Part shown: positions 36,647 to 46,654 of the stretch, piece after piece
Numbering within the stretch: the stretch's first letter is position 1
Layout: each line of letters begins with the position of its first letter
From: Colwellia sp. D2M02
Lineage (GTDB): Bacteria > Pseudomonadota > Gammaproteobacteria > Enterobacterales > Alteromonadaceae
NCBI RefSeq assembly: GCF_018860755.1
Contig: NZ_JAHKPW010000033.1
Coordinates: 1-64,000 of the forward strand
Direction of reading: 5' to 3'
DNA: 64,000 nucleotides
Translations under genes and position numbers: made by a program
The notes under the pieces: generated by a model
What the model was told of the DNA's origin: nothing
The model's database searches: none
The model's input: the letters and a program-made list of their open reading frames with translations, nothing else

Positions 36647-37822
36647 GTGAGCGAAATATTAGACTTAAACGAAATACGTCAACAAATCACCGTGTTAGAT
36701 CAAGAGCTGTTAACGCTTTTTGCCAAGCGCCGTGCCTTAACCTTGAATGTTGCTAAAAGTAAAGTACAACAAATACGCCCAATACGTGATCAACAGCGTG
36801 AACAAGAGCTTTTAGTACGTTTAATTAAGCATGGTAAAACCTTAGGCTTAGACGCCCATTACGTTACCAGTGTGTTTCAAACTATTATTGAAGACTCTGT
36901 ATTAAATCAACAAGCATATTTACAAAGCTTAGCGAATCCAAATATTCAAGTACCAACGGTTAGTGTTGCCTTTTTAGGGAATAAAGGCTCGTATAGCTAC
37001 TTAGCTAGTCACCGTTATTTCTCACGTCGTGCTGAAAAAATTATTGAATCAGGTTGTCAAAATTTTGCGGATATTTTACAACAAGTAGAATCAGGTCAAG
37101 TAGATTACGGCATGCTACCCATTGAAAATACAAGCTCAGGTAGCATCAATGAAGTATACGACTTACTACAACATACTAACTTATCTATAGTAGGTGAAAT
37201 AACTCAGCCAATTGAACATTGTTTACTAACGGCAGTTAATACCAGTTTAGATAAAATCCGTACTATTTATGCGCATGGTCAACCTTTTGCACAATGTAGT
37301 AACTTTCTGGATAAGCAAAAAAACATTCGTATTGAGTATTGTGACAGTACTGCTGATGCCATGGCGCAAGCTTCTGAATTACAAGATGAAACTATTGCGG
37401 TTATTGGCAGTGAAGAAGGTGGGCAATTATACCAATTACACGCTTTAGAGAAGTCTATTGCTAATCAACGTGAAAATCACTCTCGCTTTATTTTAGTTGC
37501 ACGTAAGTCGGTAGAAGTTGCTGAACAAATACCTGCAAAAACGGCGCTTATATTAGCGACAGGACAAAAAGCAGGTGCATTGGTTGAATGCTTATTAGTG
37601 TTAAAAGAAAAAGGCATTAATATGTGTAAACTAGAGTCTCGTCCTATTCAAGGTCGCCCTTGGGAAGAAATGTTTTACATTGATGTAGAAGCTAATTTAA
37701 AGAGCTTTGCCTTACAAGAAGCAATTAACACAATTACTCAGCACACTAACTTCATTAAAGTGCTAGGTTGTTACCCGATTGAGCACATTAGCCCAACCAA
37801 TGTGCCAAGTGATGAGATCTAG
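36647..37822 (+). CDS. pheA: bifunctional chorismate mutase/prephenate dehydratase (P-protein)
   Basis: This enzyme converts chorismate to prephenate and then phenylpyruvate for phenylalanine. Its 391 aa comprise an AroQ chorismate mutase (residues 1-95; IRQQITVLDQELLTLFAKRR), the prephenate dehydratase domain (AFLGNKGSYSYLA; MLPIENTSSGSINEVYDLL), and a C-terminal ACT domain for feedback control (CKLESRPIQGRPWEEMFYIDV). GTG at 36647, after AAAAGGCAGG, gives the same length as E. coli PheA; an upstream GTG at 36575 would add 24 unrelated residues. No pheL-like leader peptide was found. tyrA-aroF lies 17.4 kb downstream in opposite orientation. Confidence 0.95.
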   Translation: MSEILDLNEIRQQITVLDQELLTLFAKRRALTLNVAKSKVQQIRPIRDQQREQELLVRLIKHGKTLGLDAHYVTSVFQTIIEDSVLNQQAYLQSLANPNIQVPTVSVAFLGNKGSYSYLASHRYFSRRAEKIIESGCQNFADILQQVESGQVDYGMLPIENTSSGSINEVYDLLQHTNLSIVGEITQPIEHCLLTAVNTSLDKIRTIYAHGQPFAQCSNFLDKQKNIRIEYCDSTADAMAQASELQDETIAVIGSEEGGQLYQLHALEKSIANQRENHSRFILVARKSVEVAEQIPAKTALILATGQKAGALVECLLVLKEKGINMCKLESRPIQGRPWEEMFYIDVEANLKSFALQEAINTITQHTNFIKVLGCYPIEHISPTNVPSDEI

Positions 37823-37861
37823 CGTCTTCATTTTTTTGCTTTATTTTTTGCTTTAGTTACT

Positions 37862-37879
37862 TAACCTGAATTCAGGTTA
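37862..37879. repeat. perfect 18-bp palindrome (dispersed element, copy 2)
   Basis: TAACCTGAATTCAGGTTA is fully self-complementary. It resembles the hairpin at 21418-21443 in sequence and in its 3'-of-gene position. It lies just before the pheA terminator. Confidence 0.65.
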
Positions 37880-37887
37880 CTTAAAAT

Positions 37888-37921
37888 AAAAAAACCGTAC
37901 TTGAAAGAGTACGGTTTTTTT
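37888..37921. terminator. bidirectional terminator between pheA and the RND operon
   Basis: AAAAAAACCGTACT (37888-37901) pairs with AGTACGGTTTTTTT (37908-37921), with a 6-nt loop and A/T runs on both sides. It separates two convergent units. Confidence 0.93.
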
Positions 37922-37960
37922 ATGGACTTCATGCTACATCAATTCTAAATAAGTACTAAG

Positions 37961-40900
37961 CTAACTTTTAGCTGGCTTTGCATCGTTTGGAGCTGAGCCT
38001 GTTTGTTGCTCAATTTGAGCTATTTCATTGGCAATGGCCTCTGGCGATCCGGTATTACGGCATAGCCAGTAATATGCACCAGGCACAATAAATAATGTAA
38101 AGATACTCGCCAATGAAACGCCGGCAAAAATTACAACACCTATGACCATGCGACTTTCAGCTCCTGGACCAACCGCTAATACCAATGGAATAGCGCTGGT
38201 AACCGTAGTGAAAGTGGTCATGACTATTGGGCGCAGTCGTTGCTGTGCAGCGCCAACAATTGCTTCTTCAAAGGCAATACCTTGATCACGTAATTGATTA
38301 GCAAACTCAACAATTAAAATACCGTTTTTAGCCGCCAAACCAATAAGCATTACAATACCAATTTGGCTGTAAATATTTAAGCTCATTCCCATAAACTCTA
38401 ATCCGGCCAAAGCCCCTACTAATGCAAGAGGTACGGTCAGTAATATAACTAATGGATGTATAAAGCTTTCAAATTGTGCTGCTAGCACTAAATAGGTAAT
38501 GAGTAACGCTAATAAAAACACGAATAAGATAGAGCTGCCTGACTCTTTAAGTAGTAACGACTCACCTTTGTAATCAATTTGCACATGCTCAGGCAGTTCC
38601 GCCTTAGTAACATCAACTAAAAAGTCTAACGCTTCACCTAATGTATAACCGTCAGCCAAACTCGCCGTGATGGTAATACTGCGTAAGCGATTATAGCGAT
38701 TAAGTCTTGACGCTGTAGCATTCTCACCAATAGTAAGTAAGTTCGCTAGCGGAATAAGTTTATTGGTTGTTGCTGAGCGCACATACACATGGTCAATATC
38801 GGCAGGGCTTTTAAATTGATGTTCATCCCCTTCAATCACCACATCATATTCTTCACCCCGATCAACAAAAGTAGTAACTCGCCTTTGTCCCATCATAGTT
38901 TCAAGGGTTTTAGCTATATCGCCAACCGACACCCCTAAATCATAAGCACGGTCTTTATCTATTTGCACTAAAAGCTGCGGATACGTTTCTTTGTAATCAC
39001 TATTAATATTAACCAATTTAGGGTTCTTTTGTGCCGCATCAATGACAATGTCACGCCACTGCGCTAGCTCACTAAAAGTATTACCTTGTAAAACAAATTC
39101 AACGGGGTTATTACTTCCACCGCCGCCAATACCACGACGCATAATAGCAAAAGCTCGCACATCAGTAATACTTTGCACATCTTTATTAATTTTATTGATA
39201 AAGCTGAAGGTATCTACACTACGCTTATCCCACTCAGGTAAACCTACAATGGCAATTCCGCCTGAGCCACCAAAACCCGGTACACGTACTAATACTCGCT
39301 CTAACTCGCCTTCTTCTTGATAAGCTAATAATTTCTTTTCTATTTTCTGCATATTGACAACATTATTTTCATAACTTGCACCTTCAGCACTTTGCATAAT
39401 CAAAAAGAAATTTCCGCGATCTTCTTTTGGTGTGTATTCAGAAGGAAGCTTGTTAAATAGAAAATATACCGATGCAAGCGATAGCGCTAATATCACCACT
39501 ACCATCAACGGTTGGCGAATACTGTGTTTTAGTACTCCACCGTAATATTCCTCAAAACGGCTAAAAGCGCGATCTAGTTTTTGACCAAAAGATGAACTTC
39601 GCTCACGATGCTTTAGCATTTTAGAACACATCATCGGTGTTAACGATAAAGCAGTTAAGCTAGAAAAAACAACCGCCGCGGCAATGGCAATGGCAAACTC
39701 GGTAAATAAGCGACCAACATTACCCGACAAAAAGACCAACGGTACAAAAACCGCGACTAACACTAACGTGGTCGCAATAACCGCAAAGGCAACTTCACGC
39801 CCCCCTTCATAGGCTGCCATTAATGGCGTTTGTCCGTTCTCTATACGGCGGTATATGTTTTCAAGTACCACAATGGCGTCATCAACCACTAAACCAATAG
39901 CAAGTACTAAAGCAAGCAAGGTTAATAGGTTAATAGAAAAACCAAACATAGATAATACAATCATTGAGCCGATTAACGCGACAGGTACTGTAACTGCAGG
40001 AATTAACGTTGCACGAACATTTCCTAAGAAAAGGAAAATAACTAATACCACCATTAACATTGCAATAAATAAGGTGTTATAAACTTCGTCAATAGAGCCT
40101 TGAATAAACACTGAGCTATCGTAACTATTAGTGATTGTGGTACCAACAGGCAAAGCATTACGAATAGCTAATACTTCTTCGCGCGCTGATTTGACAACAT
40201 CAAGGGTATTAGCCGTTGATTGTTTGATAACCCCCAAGCCCACCATGTTTTTCCCGTTACCACGGAACATGTTTTCATCGTCTTGCGCGCCAACAAAAAC
40301 ATCAGCGACCTCGCCTAAACGCACTAAAGAGTTATCTTTTGAGCGACTAACCACCATACGAGAGAAGTCTTGTTCAGTTAAATAACTACGCTCTACGCGA
40401 ATAGAAAAATCACGGTCTACTGATTCAATTCGCCCGGCAGGTAATTCAATATTTTCTTTACGTAAAGTGCTTTCGATATCGTCTACAGTAATATTACGCG
40501 CCGCCATTTCAATGCGGTTTAAGCGTATTTTCATGGCGTAAGTACGTCCGCCACCAACTCTAATACGAGCAACACCGTCAACCACAGCAAAGCGATCAAC
40601 AATATAGCGATTAGCATAATCAGTTAGTTCAAGTGAACTCATGGTTTCACTTTGCAGTACAAACCAAACAATAACGTCTTCATCGTCATTGGCTTTTGAA
40701 ACTTCAGGTGGATCCGCTTGCTCTGGTAGGTTATTTAACGCGCGTGAAATTCTATCGCGCACATCGTTTGTTGCCGCATCAATATCACGGTCTAGCTCAA
40801 ACTCTATAGTGATATTTGAGCGCCCTACTCGGCTATTAGAGTTAATGGCTTTAATACCTTCAACACCACTAATTCTATCTTCGAGTAATTGTGTAATTTT

Positions 40901-41083
40901 AGTTTCAACGATTGCTGCTGAAGCCCCTGGGTAGTTGGTACTAATATTAACAACTGGCGGGTTAATATCAGGGTACTCTCGCAGCGGTAGCATCATAAAT
41001 GCCACAATACCAAAAGTAACAATTAATAAATTAATTACCGTTGCAAAAACAGGCCTTTTTACCGATAAATCAGATAATATCAC
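37961..41083 (-). CDS. RND multidrug efflux permease (HAE1-type)
   Basis: A 1040-aa inner-membrane pump subunit, normal length for AcrB-like proteins. It starts MILSDLSVKRPVFATVINLLI, with LREYPDINPPVVNISTNYPGA just after the first helix. TM4 carries the proton-relay aspartates in LVVDDAIVVLENIYRRIE, and TM10 the lysine in GLAAKNGILIVEFANQL. The gene lies 5 bp after its membrane-fusion partner in a two-gene operon with no outer-membrane channel. Substrates are likely drugs or other lipophilic compounds. Confidence 0.95.
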   Translation of the reverse strand: MILSDLSVKRPVFATVINLLIVTFGIVAFMMLPLREYPDINPPVVNISTNYPGASAAIVETKITQLLEDRISGVEGIKAINSNSRVGRSNITIEFELDRDIDAATNDVRDRISRALNNLPEQADPPEVSKANDDEDVIVWFVLQSETMSSLELTDYANRYIVDRFAVVDGVARIRVGGGRTYAMKIRLNRIEMAARNITVDDIESTLRKENIELPAGRIESVDRDFSIRVERSYLTEQDFSRMVVSRSKDNSLVRLGEVADVFVGAQDDENMFRGNGKNMVGLGVIKQSTANTLDVVKSAREEVLAIRNALPVGTTITNSYDSSVFIQGSIDEVYNTLFIAMLMVVLVIFLFLGNVRATLIPAVTVPVALIGSMIVLSMFGFSINLLTLLALVLAIGLVVDDAIVVLENIYRRIENGQTPLMAAYEGGREVAFAVIATTLVLVAVFVPLVFLSGNVGRLFTEFAIAIAAAVVFSSLTALSLTPMMCSKMLKHRERSSSFGQKLDRAFSRFEEYYGGVLKHSIRQPLMVVVILALSLASVYFLFNKLPSEYTPKEDRGNFFLIMQSAEGASYENNVVNMQKIEKKLLAYQEEGELERVLVRVPGFGGSGGIAIVGLPEWDKRSVDTFSFINKINKDVQSITDVRAFAIMRRGIGGGGSNNPVEFVLQGNTFSELAQWRDIVIDAAQKNPKLVNINSDYKETYPQLLVQIDKDRAYDLGVSVGDIAKTLETMMGQRRVTTFVDRGEEYDVVIEGDEHQFKSPADIDHVYVRSATTNKLIPLANLLTIGENATASRLNRYNRLRSITITASLADGYTLGEALDFLVDVTKAELPEHVQIDYKGESLLLKESGSSILFVFLLALLITYLVLAAQFESFIHPLVILLTVPLALVGALAGLEFMGMSLNIYSQIGIVMLIGLAAKNGILIVEFANQLRDQGIAFEEAIVGAAQQRLRPIVMTTFTTVTSAIPLVLAVGPGAESRMVIGVVIFAGVSLASIFTLFIVPGAYYWLCRNTGSPEAIANEIAQIEQQTGSAPNDAKPAKS

Positions 41084-41088
41084 GAGGG

Positions 41089-42201
41089 TTACGCTCCTTT
41101 ATCGTTAGTATCAGTTGCTGTATCTTCTACAGCTCCAATCACTTTCACGGCTGCGCCATCTCTAAGCTTTAACGCGCCTTCAACAACAACATTTTCGCCT
41201 TCAATCAAACCAGAAGCGACTTCAACCACGCCAGGGTGTCTTCTACCTAACACAATAGCCTTACGTACCGCTTTATTATCAATAACCACAAAAACATAAT
41301 GCTTATCTTCAATAGGAATAATGGCACTTTCAGGTAGCTGTAATGTATTTTCAGTTGCTAATAACACCTCAATGCTAAGTAACATACCAGGACGTAATTT
41401 AAGGTGTTCATTTTTAATACTCGCACGCACTTTGATCATACGAGTACTGGCGTCGATACGACTATCTATTGCGCTTATTTCACCAATAAACTGTTCATTT
41501 TTATACGCTGTATTTGACGCACTTACTTTCTGCCCAATAACAATCTGCGTTAATAAACGCTCAGGTAAAAAGAAGTCAACTTTAATGGCAGACAAGTCAT
41601 CTAAATTAGTAATGACGCTACCAGCGTTAATATAAGAGCCTCTGCTCACTTCTCGAAAGCCTAAAACCCCAGAAAAAGGAGCACGAATCGTTAACTCCTC
41701 TACTTTAGAACGAGCACTCACTAACTGTGCTTCAATAGCTTTAGTTTTGGCCGTTTGTTGATCAACAATAGACTTTGACGTGGCTTTACTTGTAAGCAAC
41801 TCAGATAATCGTGTTAATTGCGCGGTAGACTCTGATAAATTAGCCTCAAGCTCACTTACTTTGGCCAACTCTTCTTGATTAGTAAACTTAACCAGAAGAT
41901 CTCCTTTTTTTACTACCTGACCATCTTCAAAATACACTTCATCAATCAAATTAGAGTACTTACTGGTCAATAATACCTGCTCATTTGCTCTGGCAGTACC
42001 AACGGCTTCAACACTATCAACAAATTCAGCCAACACTACTTTCGTCATTTTGACTGACACTTCACGTTTAAAGCTTTTTTGCGCTTGCTCACTCGCTGGC
42101 CATTGTAAGTAAATAATTAGTCCAACTAATACTACTGTTATTAATAATAAAGGGATGCGACTCGCCAAAGATGACTTACCTGCAGATGAATTATTTGACA
42201 T
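41089..42201 (-). CDS. RND membrane-fusion (AcrA/MexE-type) subunit
   Basis: A 370-aa periplasmic adaptor with an N-terminal membrane segment (IPLLLITVVLVGLIIYLQW). The lipoyl half-motif is IDEVYFEDGQVVKKGDLLVKF, then a coiled-coil hairpin at about 105-150, then LTIRAPFSGVLGFREVSRGSYI, and the beta-barrel with LRPGMLLSIEVLL. It is the first gene of the operon with the RND permease. No regulator gene is adjacent. Confidence 0.94.
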   Translation of the reverse strand: MSNNSSAGKSSLASRIPLLLITVVLVGLIIYLQWPASEQAQKSFKREVSVKMTKVVLAEFVDSVEAVGTARANEQVLLTSKYSNLIDEVYFEDGQVVKKGDLLVKFTNQEELAKVSELEANLSESTAQLTRLSELLTSKATSKSIVDQQTAKTKAIEAQLVSARSKVEELTIRAPFSGVLGFREVSRGSYINAGSVITNLDDLSAIKVDFFLPERLLTQIVIGQKVSASNTAYKNEQFIGEISAIDSRIDASTRMIKVRASIKNEHLKLRPGMLLSIEVLLATENTLQLPESAIIPIEDKHYVFVVIDNKAVRKAIVLGRRHPGVVEVASGLIEGENVVVEGALKLRDGAAVKVIGAVEDTATDTNDKGA

Positions 42202-42438
42202 ACATAGCTCTCGAATAAGAAAAAAAGAATATGAACAATGCTAAGCTATTTAAAACTGCACTTTAAAAGACCACTTATATTGCTTACTTAAAATAACTAT
42301 TTTTTGCATAAAAATTTAAAAAAACAACATAACTTAACAAAGCTTATCTACTATAACTGATAGACCTGTTAATAGCATTTACCCCATCAGTAACTTAGCT
42401 TAAAATACTGCCCATTGAACGCAAACGGAATAATAACA

Positions 42439-43263
42439 TTGAATAAATTAGCGGTATTAGCTTTCTCATTACTTCTCTTTTTAAGTGCCATATTATGGTA
42501 CCTAGCTAAAGGCTCATTAGATGATTACTTGAGAAGCCAAGTGATATTACAAGGACATTATTATAGCGGACAACAAGCGCGTATCGGTCAAGCTCAATAT
42601 ATACCAGAAACCAATATTGCGCTGTTTAGTCAATTTTCTCTTACTAATTTAAAAGGTTACACTCAACCAGTGGCACTTATTATTGATAAAATTAGTGCCA
42701 CTTTACTCAGTCCACAAGAAAGCACTCAGCCACAGCAATTAACTCGCGGTTTAAGTACTAGCCAAATAATTACCGTAGAGCAGTTAACTTTAAACAAAGT
42801 GTCGGTTAACTTTGAGGTTCGAGATAACAGTATCAGCAACATAGCTAACTTAAATAAGTTAGTAACACTACAGCTCGCTAAAGATTACCCTGCGCTTTAC
42901 CCTAATGTAGCAGCTAAACTTTACGCAAAAGAGCACCCAGAGTTAGACGCTGAACTTATTAAAAAGTCACATGTAGCGACAGCACCAAGCGAAAAAACAG
43001 AAGTAAACAAAGCCGTTATTGCTTCAAAAGCAGAAAGAAAACAAAATAAGCTATTAGGCAAAGCTAAAACCCGTATCGCTGTACAAGCTATTATTATTAA
43101 TGAGTTAACCTTAACCGTTACTCAAAATAAGCAAACTAAGGTGTACTCATTTAAAGGCGTTAGTTTAGGTGAGGTTGGCGATGTAAGTGGTTTAGCCAGT
43201 AATCAAGTAGGCGGCGAAATACTTAGACGCTTATTAGAAAAAGTACAAGCCATGAAACCATAG
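42439..43263 (+). CDS. hypothetical membrane-anchored protein, TTG start
   Basis: A 274-aa protein with one N-terminal transmembrane helix (LAVLAFSLLLFLSAILWYLA) and a presumably periplasmic remainder with alternating beta strands. A Lys/Ala-rich segment lies near 185-215 and the C-terminal GGEILRRLLEKVQAMKP is helical. The layout recalls small AsmA-like proteins, but I do not recognise a family. No ATG or GTG precedes the helix. TTG at 42439, after a CGGAA stretch, is the better start; TTG at 42415 is the alternative. Confidence 0.65.
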   Translation: MNKLAVLAFSLLLFLSAILWYLAKGSLDDYLRSQVILQGHYYSGQQARIGQAQYIPETNIALFSQFSLTNLKGYTQPVALIIDKISATLLSPQESTQPQQLTRGLSTSQIITVEQLTLNKVSVNFEVRDNSISNIANLNKLVTLQLAKDYPALYPNVAAKLYAKEHPELDAELIKKSHVATAPSEKTEVNKAVIASKAERKQNKLLGKAKTRIAVQAIIINELTLTVTQNKQTKVYSFKGVSLGEVGDVSGLASNQVGGEILRRLLEKVQAMKP

Positions 43264-43498
43264 CTTGTACTCTATCGTTTTAGCCCTAATTAACCACCGA
43301 GCCAAAGGGGCTGAAACAAAAAACCTTATTTAATTAGGAGGTAACGGTGCTTTAAGACACGTTACAATCTTATAATAATTACCTGATAAACTTTCACTTA
43401 TACAACCTAGATCAAGTAGCATTAACTCATATTTGCTATAGTAGCGTTTATATTGGCTATGATAGTATTTTATAAACTCAGCAAGGCGAGCTACTTTT

Positions 43499-45025
43499 AT
43501 GTCACTGACAACGGTTCAATTAATTTCCGTTACCGATCTAAACGGTAACTACACTTATGTTAATAATGATTATTGTGAAACTACAGGTTATCCAGAAGAG
43601 ACCTTACTAAACACTGATACTCGCCGCTTAACTCATCACAAAATGCCACGATTAGTGTTAGAAGAGCTTTCAAGTACACTTGCACAAGGCTTATCATGGC
43701 AGGGCTTATTACATATCGAAGGCAATAACAAACAAGAACTCTGGTTTGACACCTTTATTACCCCGCAATATAGTCACGGTAAAGTAATCGGCTATCAGTC
43801 AATTAGTACTTTGGCAAGGCCAGCGTTAATCACAAACGCAAAGCATATATATCAAGCGCTTAATAACGAGCAGTCATGGGCTACTTTTGAAGTTACTAAA
43901 AACCATAAGTTTGCTTTTTTAATTTTACTCTCACTTATTGCTCAAGGTTTTATTTATACTCATTTAGGGCTAGCCGCTTCGATTGTTGCAGCCTTAAGTG
44001 CCATCACCCCTATTTTAGTGTTTTGGTCTGATATTATTCCCACCGCAATACGCGCTAAAAATATCCAAAACACCTTTGACTCCATTTCACGTAAAGTCTA
44101 TTTTGGTAAAGGTACGGCGAGCGTTTTTGACTTTACTTTTTCATTACTCAAAACCAAAATAAAAGCTATTATTGAACGAACTCTTGATGCCGCAGCGCCA
44201 ATAAAGTCGGTAATGAATGCCGTCAGCCAAGGATTAGAGCAAAACAGAACGACATTAGCCCAACAAAAGCATGACTTAGCTCAATTAAGTGATGCCATGG
44301 AGCAAATGCAAACCTCAACCGAGGATATCGCTAAAAATACGGTAAGTGCCGCTGATGATCTTGAAAAAACCTTCAGTCAATGTGAACAATCTCAAGACAG
44401 CATTGCTCAAACCACTGACAAAATTAAGCAGCTCGCTCATGCTGTAGAAAACGCCTCAAGTTCAGCCGATAGCTTAACGCAATCTGCCAATAGTGTTGGC
44501 GAGCTTATGCAAGAAATACAATCTATTGCCGATCAAACTAACTTACTTGCCTTAAATGCCGCTATTGAAGCTGCACGCGCGGGTGAACATGGTAGAGGCT
44601 TTGCGGTAGTTGCAGGAGAAGTAAGAAGTTTATCGTCTCGCACTCAAGAGTCAGCGTTAAAAATACATCAACGACTGACCGCAATGCTCGATACTATTGC
44701 GCAATGGGTATTATTGATGAATAAAAATAAGGAAGAAGCTAATTACTGTGTTGAAAGCGCTGAAATATCTCATCAAAAAATAGATGAAGTAGTCAACAGC
44801 ATGCAAAACGTTAATGTTGCCGCCATGCAAATATCTAGTGCCGCAGAGCAACAGTCTATGCTTTCCAATGAAATTAATGATCACCTGCACGGCATTGCCC
44901 AAACCACTGAAACAACTTGGCTTGAAACAGAGAAAGTCTCAGAACAAATGCATACCTTAGCACAAAGTGTTGAAGAAATTAGTGACTTAGCGAGTACTTT
45001 TGTGCCGCAAATTAATAAAGGATAA
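43499..45025 (+). CDS. Aer-like methyl-accepting chemotaxis protein with PAS domain
   Basis: A 508-aa chemoreceptor. The N-terminal PAS domain (residues 1-110; [24 protein letters not shown]) is of the Aer type that can bind FAD. Hydrophobic helices occur at about 140-185. The signalling domain has the invariant hairpin tip [34 protein letters not shown] at about 343-380. There is no large periplasmic sensor domain, so it likely senses internal redox or energy state. Cytochrome b561 starts 5 nt downstream, implying coupled expression. Confidence 0.94.
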   Translation: MSLTTVQLISVTDLNGNYTYVNNDYCETTGYPEETLLNTDTRRLTHHKMPRLVLEELSSTLAQGLSWQGLLHIEGNNKQELWFDTFITPQYSHGKVIGYQSISTLARPALITNAKHIYQALNNEQSWATFEVTKNHKFAFLILLSLIAQGFIYTHLGLAASIVAALSAITPILVFWSDIIPTAIRAKNIQNTFDSISRKVYFGKGTASVFDFTFSLLKTKIKAIIERTLDAAAPIKSVMNAVSQGLEQNRTTLAQQKHDLAQLSDAMEQMQTSTEDIAKNTVSAADDLEKTFSQCEQSQDSIAQTTDKIKQLAHAVENASSSADSLTQSANSVGELMQEIQSIADQTNLLALNAAIEAARAGEHGRGFAVVAGEVRSLSSRTQESALKIHQRLTAMLDTIAQWVLLMNKNKEEANYCVESAEISHQKIDEVVNSMQNVNVAAMQISSAAEQQSMLSNEINDHLHGIAQTTETTWLETEKVSEQMHTLAQSVEEISDLASTFVPQINKG

Positions 45026-45029
45026 TTTG

Positions 45030-45593
45030 ATGATGTCATGGAAAAACAGCGAAAACCGTTATGGCGCTTTATCTATTAGCATGCATTGGCTAATGGTAGT
45101 ACTGATGATTTTCGTGTTTGCTTCAATTGAGTGCCGCGTATTTTTCGAAAAAGGTACAGAAACACGTGATCTGTTTAAAATGTGGCATTTTATGTTAGGG
45201 CTATCTGTATTAGTGTTGGTTGTTGCACGTATCTATTTACGAATAAGTCAAATCACCCCTAAAATCACGCCGATGCTTTCAACGTTACAACACACCGCAG
45301 CAAAACTAGGCCATATCGTGCTTTATACTTTTATGGTAATAATGCCAATTATGGGCTGGTTAATTCTAAGCGCAGAAGGAAAAGTCATTCCTTTTTTTGG
45401 CTTAGAACTGCCGCCATTAGTTAGCCCCGATAAAGCCTTAGGTCATGATATTGAAGAACTACACGAAACTTTTGGGTTAGTTGGCTATTACTTAATAGCC
45501 TTGCACGCACTTGCTGCTTTGGTCCATCATTATTGGCAAAAAGATGATACATTAACGCGGATGCTACCTCAGCGAAAAAACTCAAACCACTAA
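45030..45593 (+). CDS. cytochrome b561 family protein
   Basis: A 187-aa inner-membrane di-heme cytochrome. Four transmembrane helices carry the expected histidine ligands: SISMHWLMVV (helix 1), FKMWHFMLGLSV (helix 2), LGHIVLYTFMV (helix 3) and LHALAALVHHYW (helix 4). It probably passes electrons between quinone and a periplasmic acceptor, or handles superoxide as E. coli CybB does. ATG at 45030 (or 45033) follows AAGGA that lies inside the end of the chemoreceptor gene. Confidence 0.93.
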   Translation: MMSWKNSENRYGALSISMHWLMVVLMIFVFASIECRVFFEKGTETRDLFKMWHFMLGLSVLVLVVARIYLRISQITPKITPMLSTLQHTAAKLGHIVLYTFMVIMPIMGWLILSAEGKVIPFFGLELPPLVSPDKALGHDIEELHETFGLVGYYLIALHALAALVHHYWQKDDTLTRMLPQRKNSNH

Positions 45594-45623
45594 CCTTAAC
45601 TACTAACCTTAACTACTAACCTT
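45589..45623 (+). repeat. 13-bp tandem repeat after cytochrome b561
   Basis: ACTAACCTTAACT is repeated nearly three times without gaps (45589, 45602, 45615) and begins inside the stop region of the cytochrome gene. It is probably replication slippage. Confidence 0.75.
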
Positions 45624-45720
45624 CACCACATAATAAATAACAAACGGCGTTATTAACAATAAGTACAGAGGTAAAATAAATTCTTTTACCTGCTGTGTCT
45701 TGGAGTTAACTCCCCTTATC

Positions 45721-46044
45721 ATGCAATGGAATATGTATATGGAAACATTAAGAGAATGTTTGGCAATTTTTATTTTTATGTTAGCTGTCGCCCTTATTTA
45801 TGCTGTAATAGATGATTTTTCTTGGGGCAGCGTGTTAACCAGTGTTGGCTGTTTTATTATCGCTTACTTTATTTGGCCCAGTAAACGTCGAGGTCAAAGA
45901 AACCAAGAAAATCGCTTTGTTGATATTATCGAAATTATTATTGAACTACCTGTAGAGTTTTTTATCTGGATTTTACGCTTTATCGGTCGTATCTTTCGTA
46001 ATAAAGATGGTAATGTCGACTTAGATATTGATATCGGTCTATAA
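45721..46044 (+). CDS. hypothetical small membrane protein
   Basis: A protein of about 107 aa. Two hydrophobic segments (LAIFIFMLAVALIYAVI and VGCFIIAYFIWP) are followed by a basic loop (SKRRGQRNQ), an amphipathic segment (IIELPVEFFIWILRFIGRIF) and an acidic tail DLDIDIGL. I do not recognise the family. The start is uncertain: ATG at 45721, 45733 or 45739, the last having GGAA at suitable spacing. The GNAT gene follows after 12 bp, so they are probably cotranscribed. Confidence 0.6.
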   Translation: MQWNMYMETLRECLAIFIFMLAVALIYAVIDDFSWGSVLTSVGCFIIAYFIWPSKRRGQRNQENRFVDIIEIIIELPVEFFIWILRFIGRIFRNKDGNVDLDIDIGL

Positions 46045-46056
46045 GGTTAAGTAAAT

Positions 46057-46509
46057 ATGATAAAAGCACTCGATAATACCAAGCTAAGTCTTGCTAGCCC
46101 AATTTACAGCGTTTTCCAAAGCGCTTACCAAGTAGAGGCTAACCTTATTGGTACTCTTAACTTCCCGCCATTATCAAGAAGTGTTGAGGATATTCAAAAA
46201 TCACTAACGCACTTTTATGGTTTTTATGTTGATGAAGTTTTAGCTGGGGTTATCGAAGTTACTGTAGAAAGTAATCGTTTACATATTAATAGCCTAACCG
46301 TTGCCCCTTCCTACTTTAAACAAGGTATCGCGAGCCAATTAATACGTTATGCATTAGCAACGTTTAACTTTGCACAAGCAACAGTAGAAACAGCAGTTGT
46401 TAATGCACCTGCTATTGCACTATATCAAAAACACGGTTTTGTTGAGTTTAAGCGTTATACCCCAGATCATGGTATTGAAAAAACAGCCATGGAGCTTAAT
46501 CACACCTAA
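46057..46509 (+). CDS. GNAT family N-acetyltransferase
   Basis: A 150-aa acetyltransferase. The acetyl-CoA-binding segment is LTVAPSYFKQGIASQLIRYAL, a variant of the R/Q-x-x-G-x-G/A loop, followed by VNAPAIALYQKHGFVEFKRY, the typical beta-bulge and C-terminal helix. The acceptor substrate is unknown. It is preceded at 12 bp by a small membrane protein gene. Confidence 0.85.
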   Translation: MIKALDNTKLSLASPIYSVFQSAYQVEANLIGTLNFPPLSRSVEDIQKSLTHFYGFYVDEVLAGVIEVTVESNRLHINSLTVAPSYFKQGIASQLIRYALATFNFAQATVETAVVNAPAIALYQKHGFVEFKRYTPDHGIEKTAMELNHT

Positions 46510-46654
46510 TCAATTCAGCTAAACTCAATTCAGCTCAATTAGCAATCGCTTTTTCTCCGTTTTTTACTTAATAGTCAATCAACTCCTAAAAAGTATTCTA
46601 ATTAGCTAAAACTTTCCTAGAAAACATCTTAACCACAACACCAAGTAATAATAG

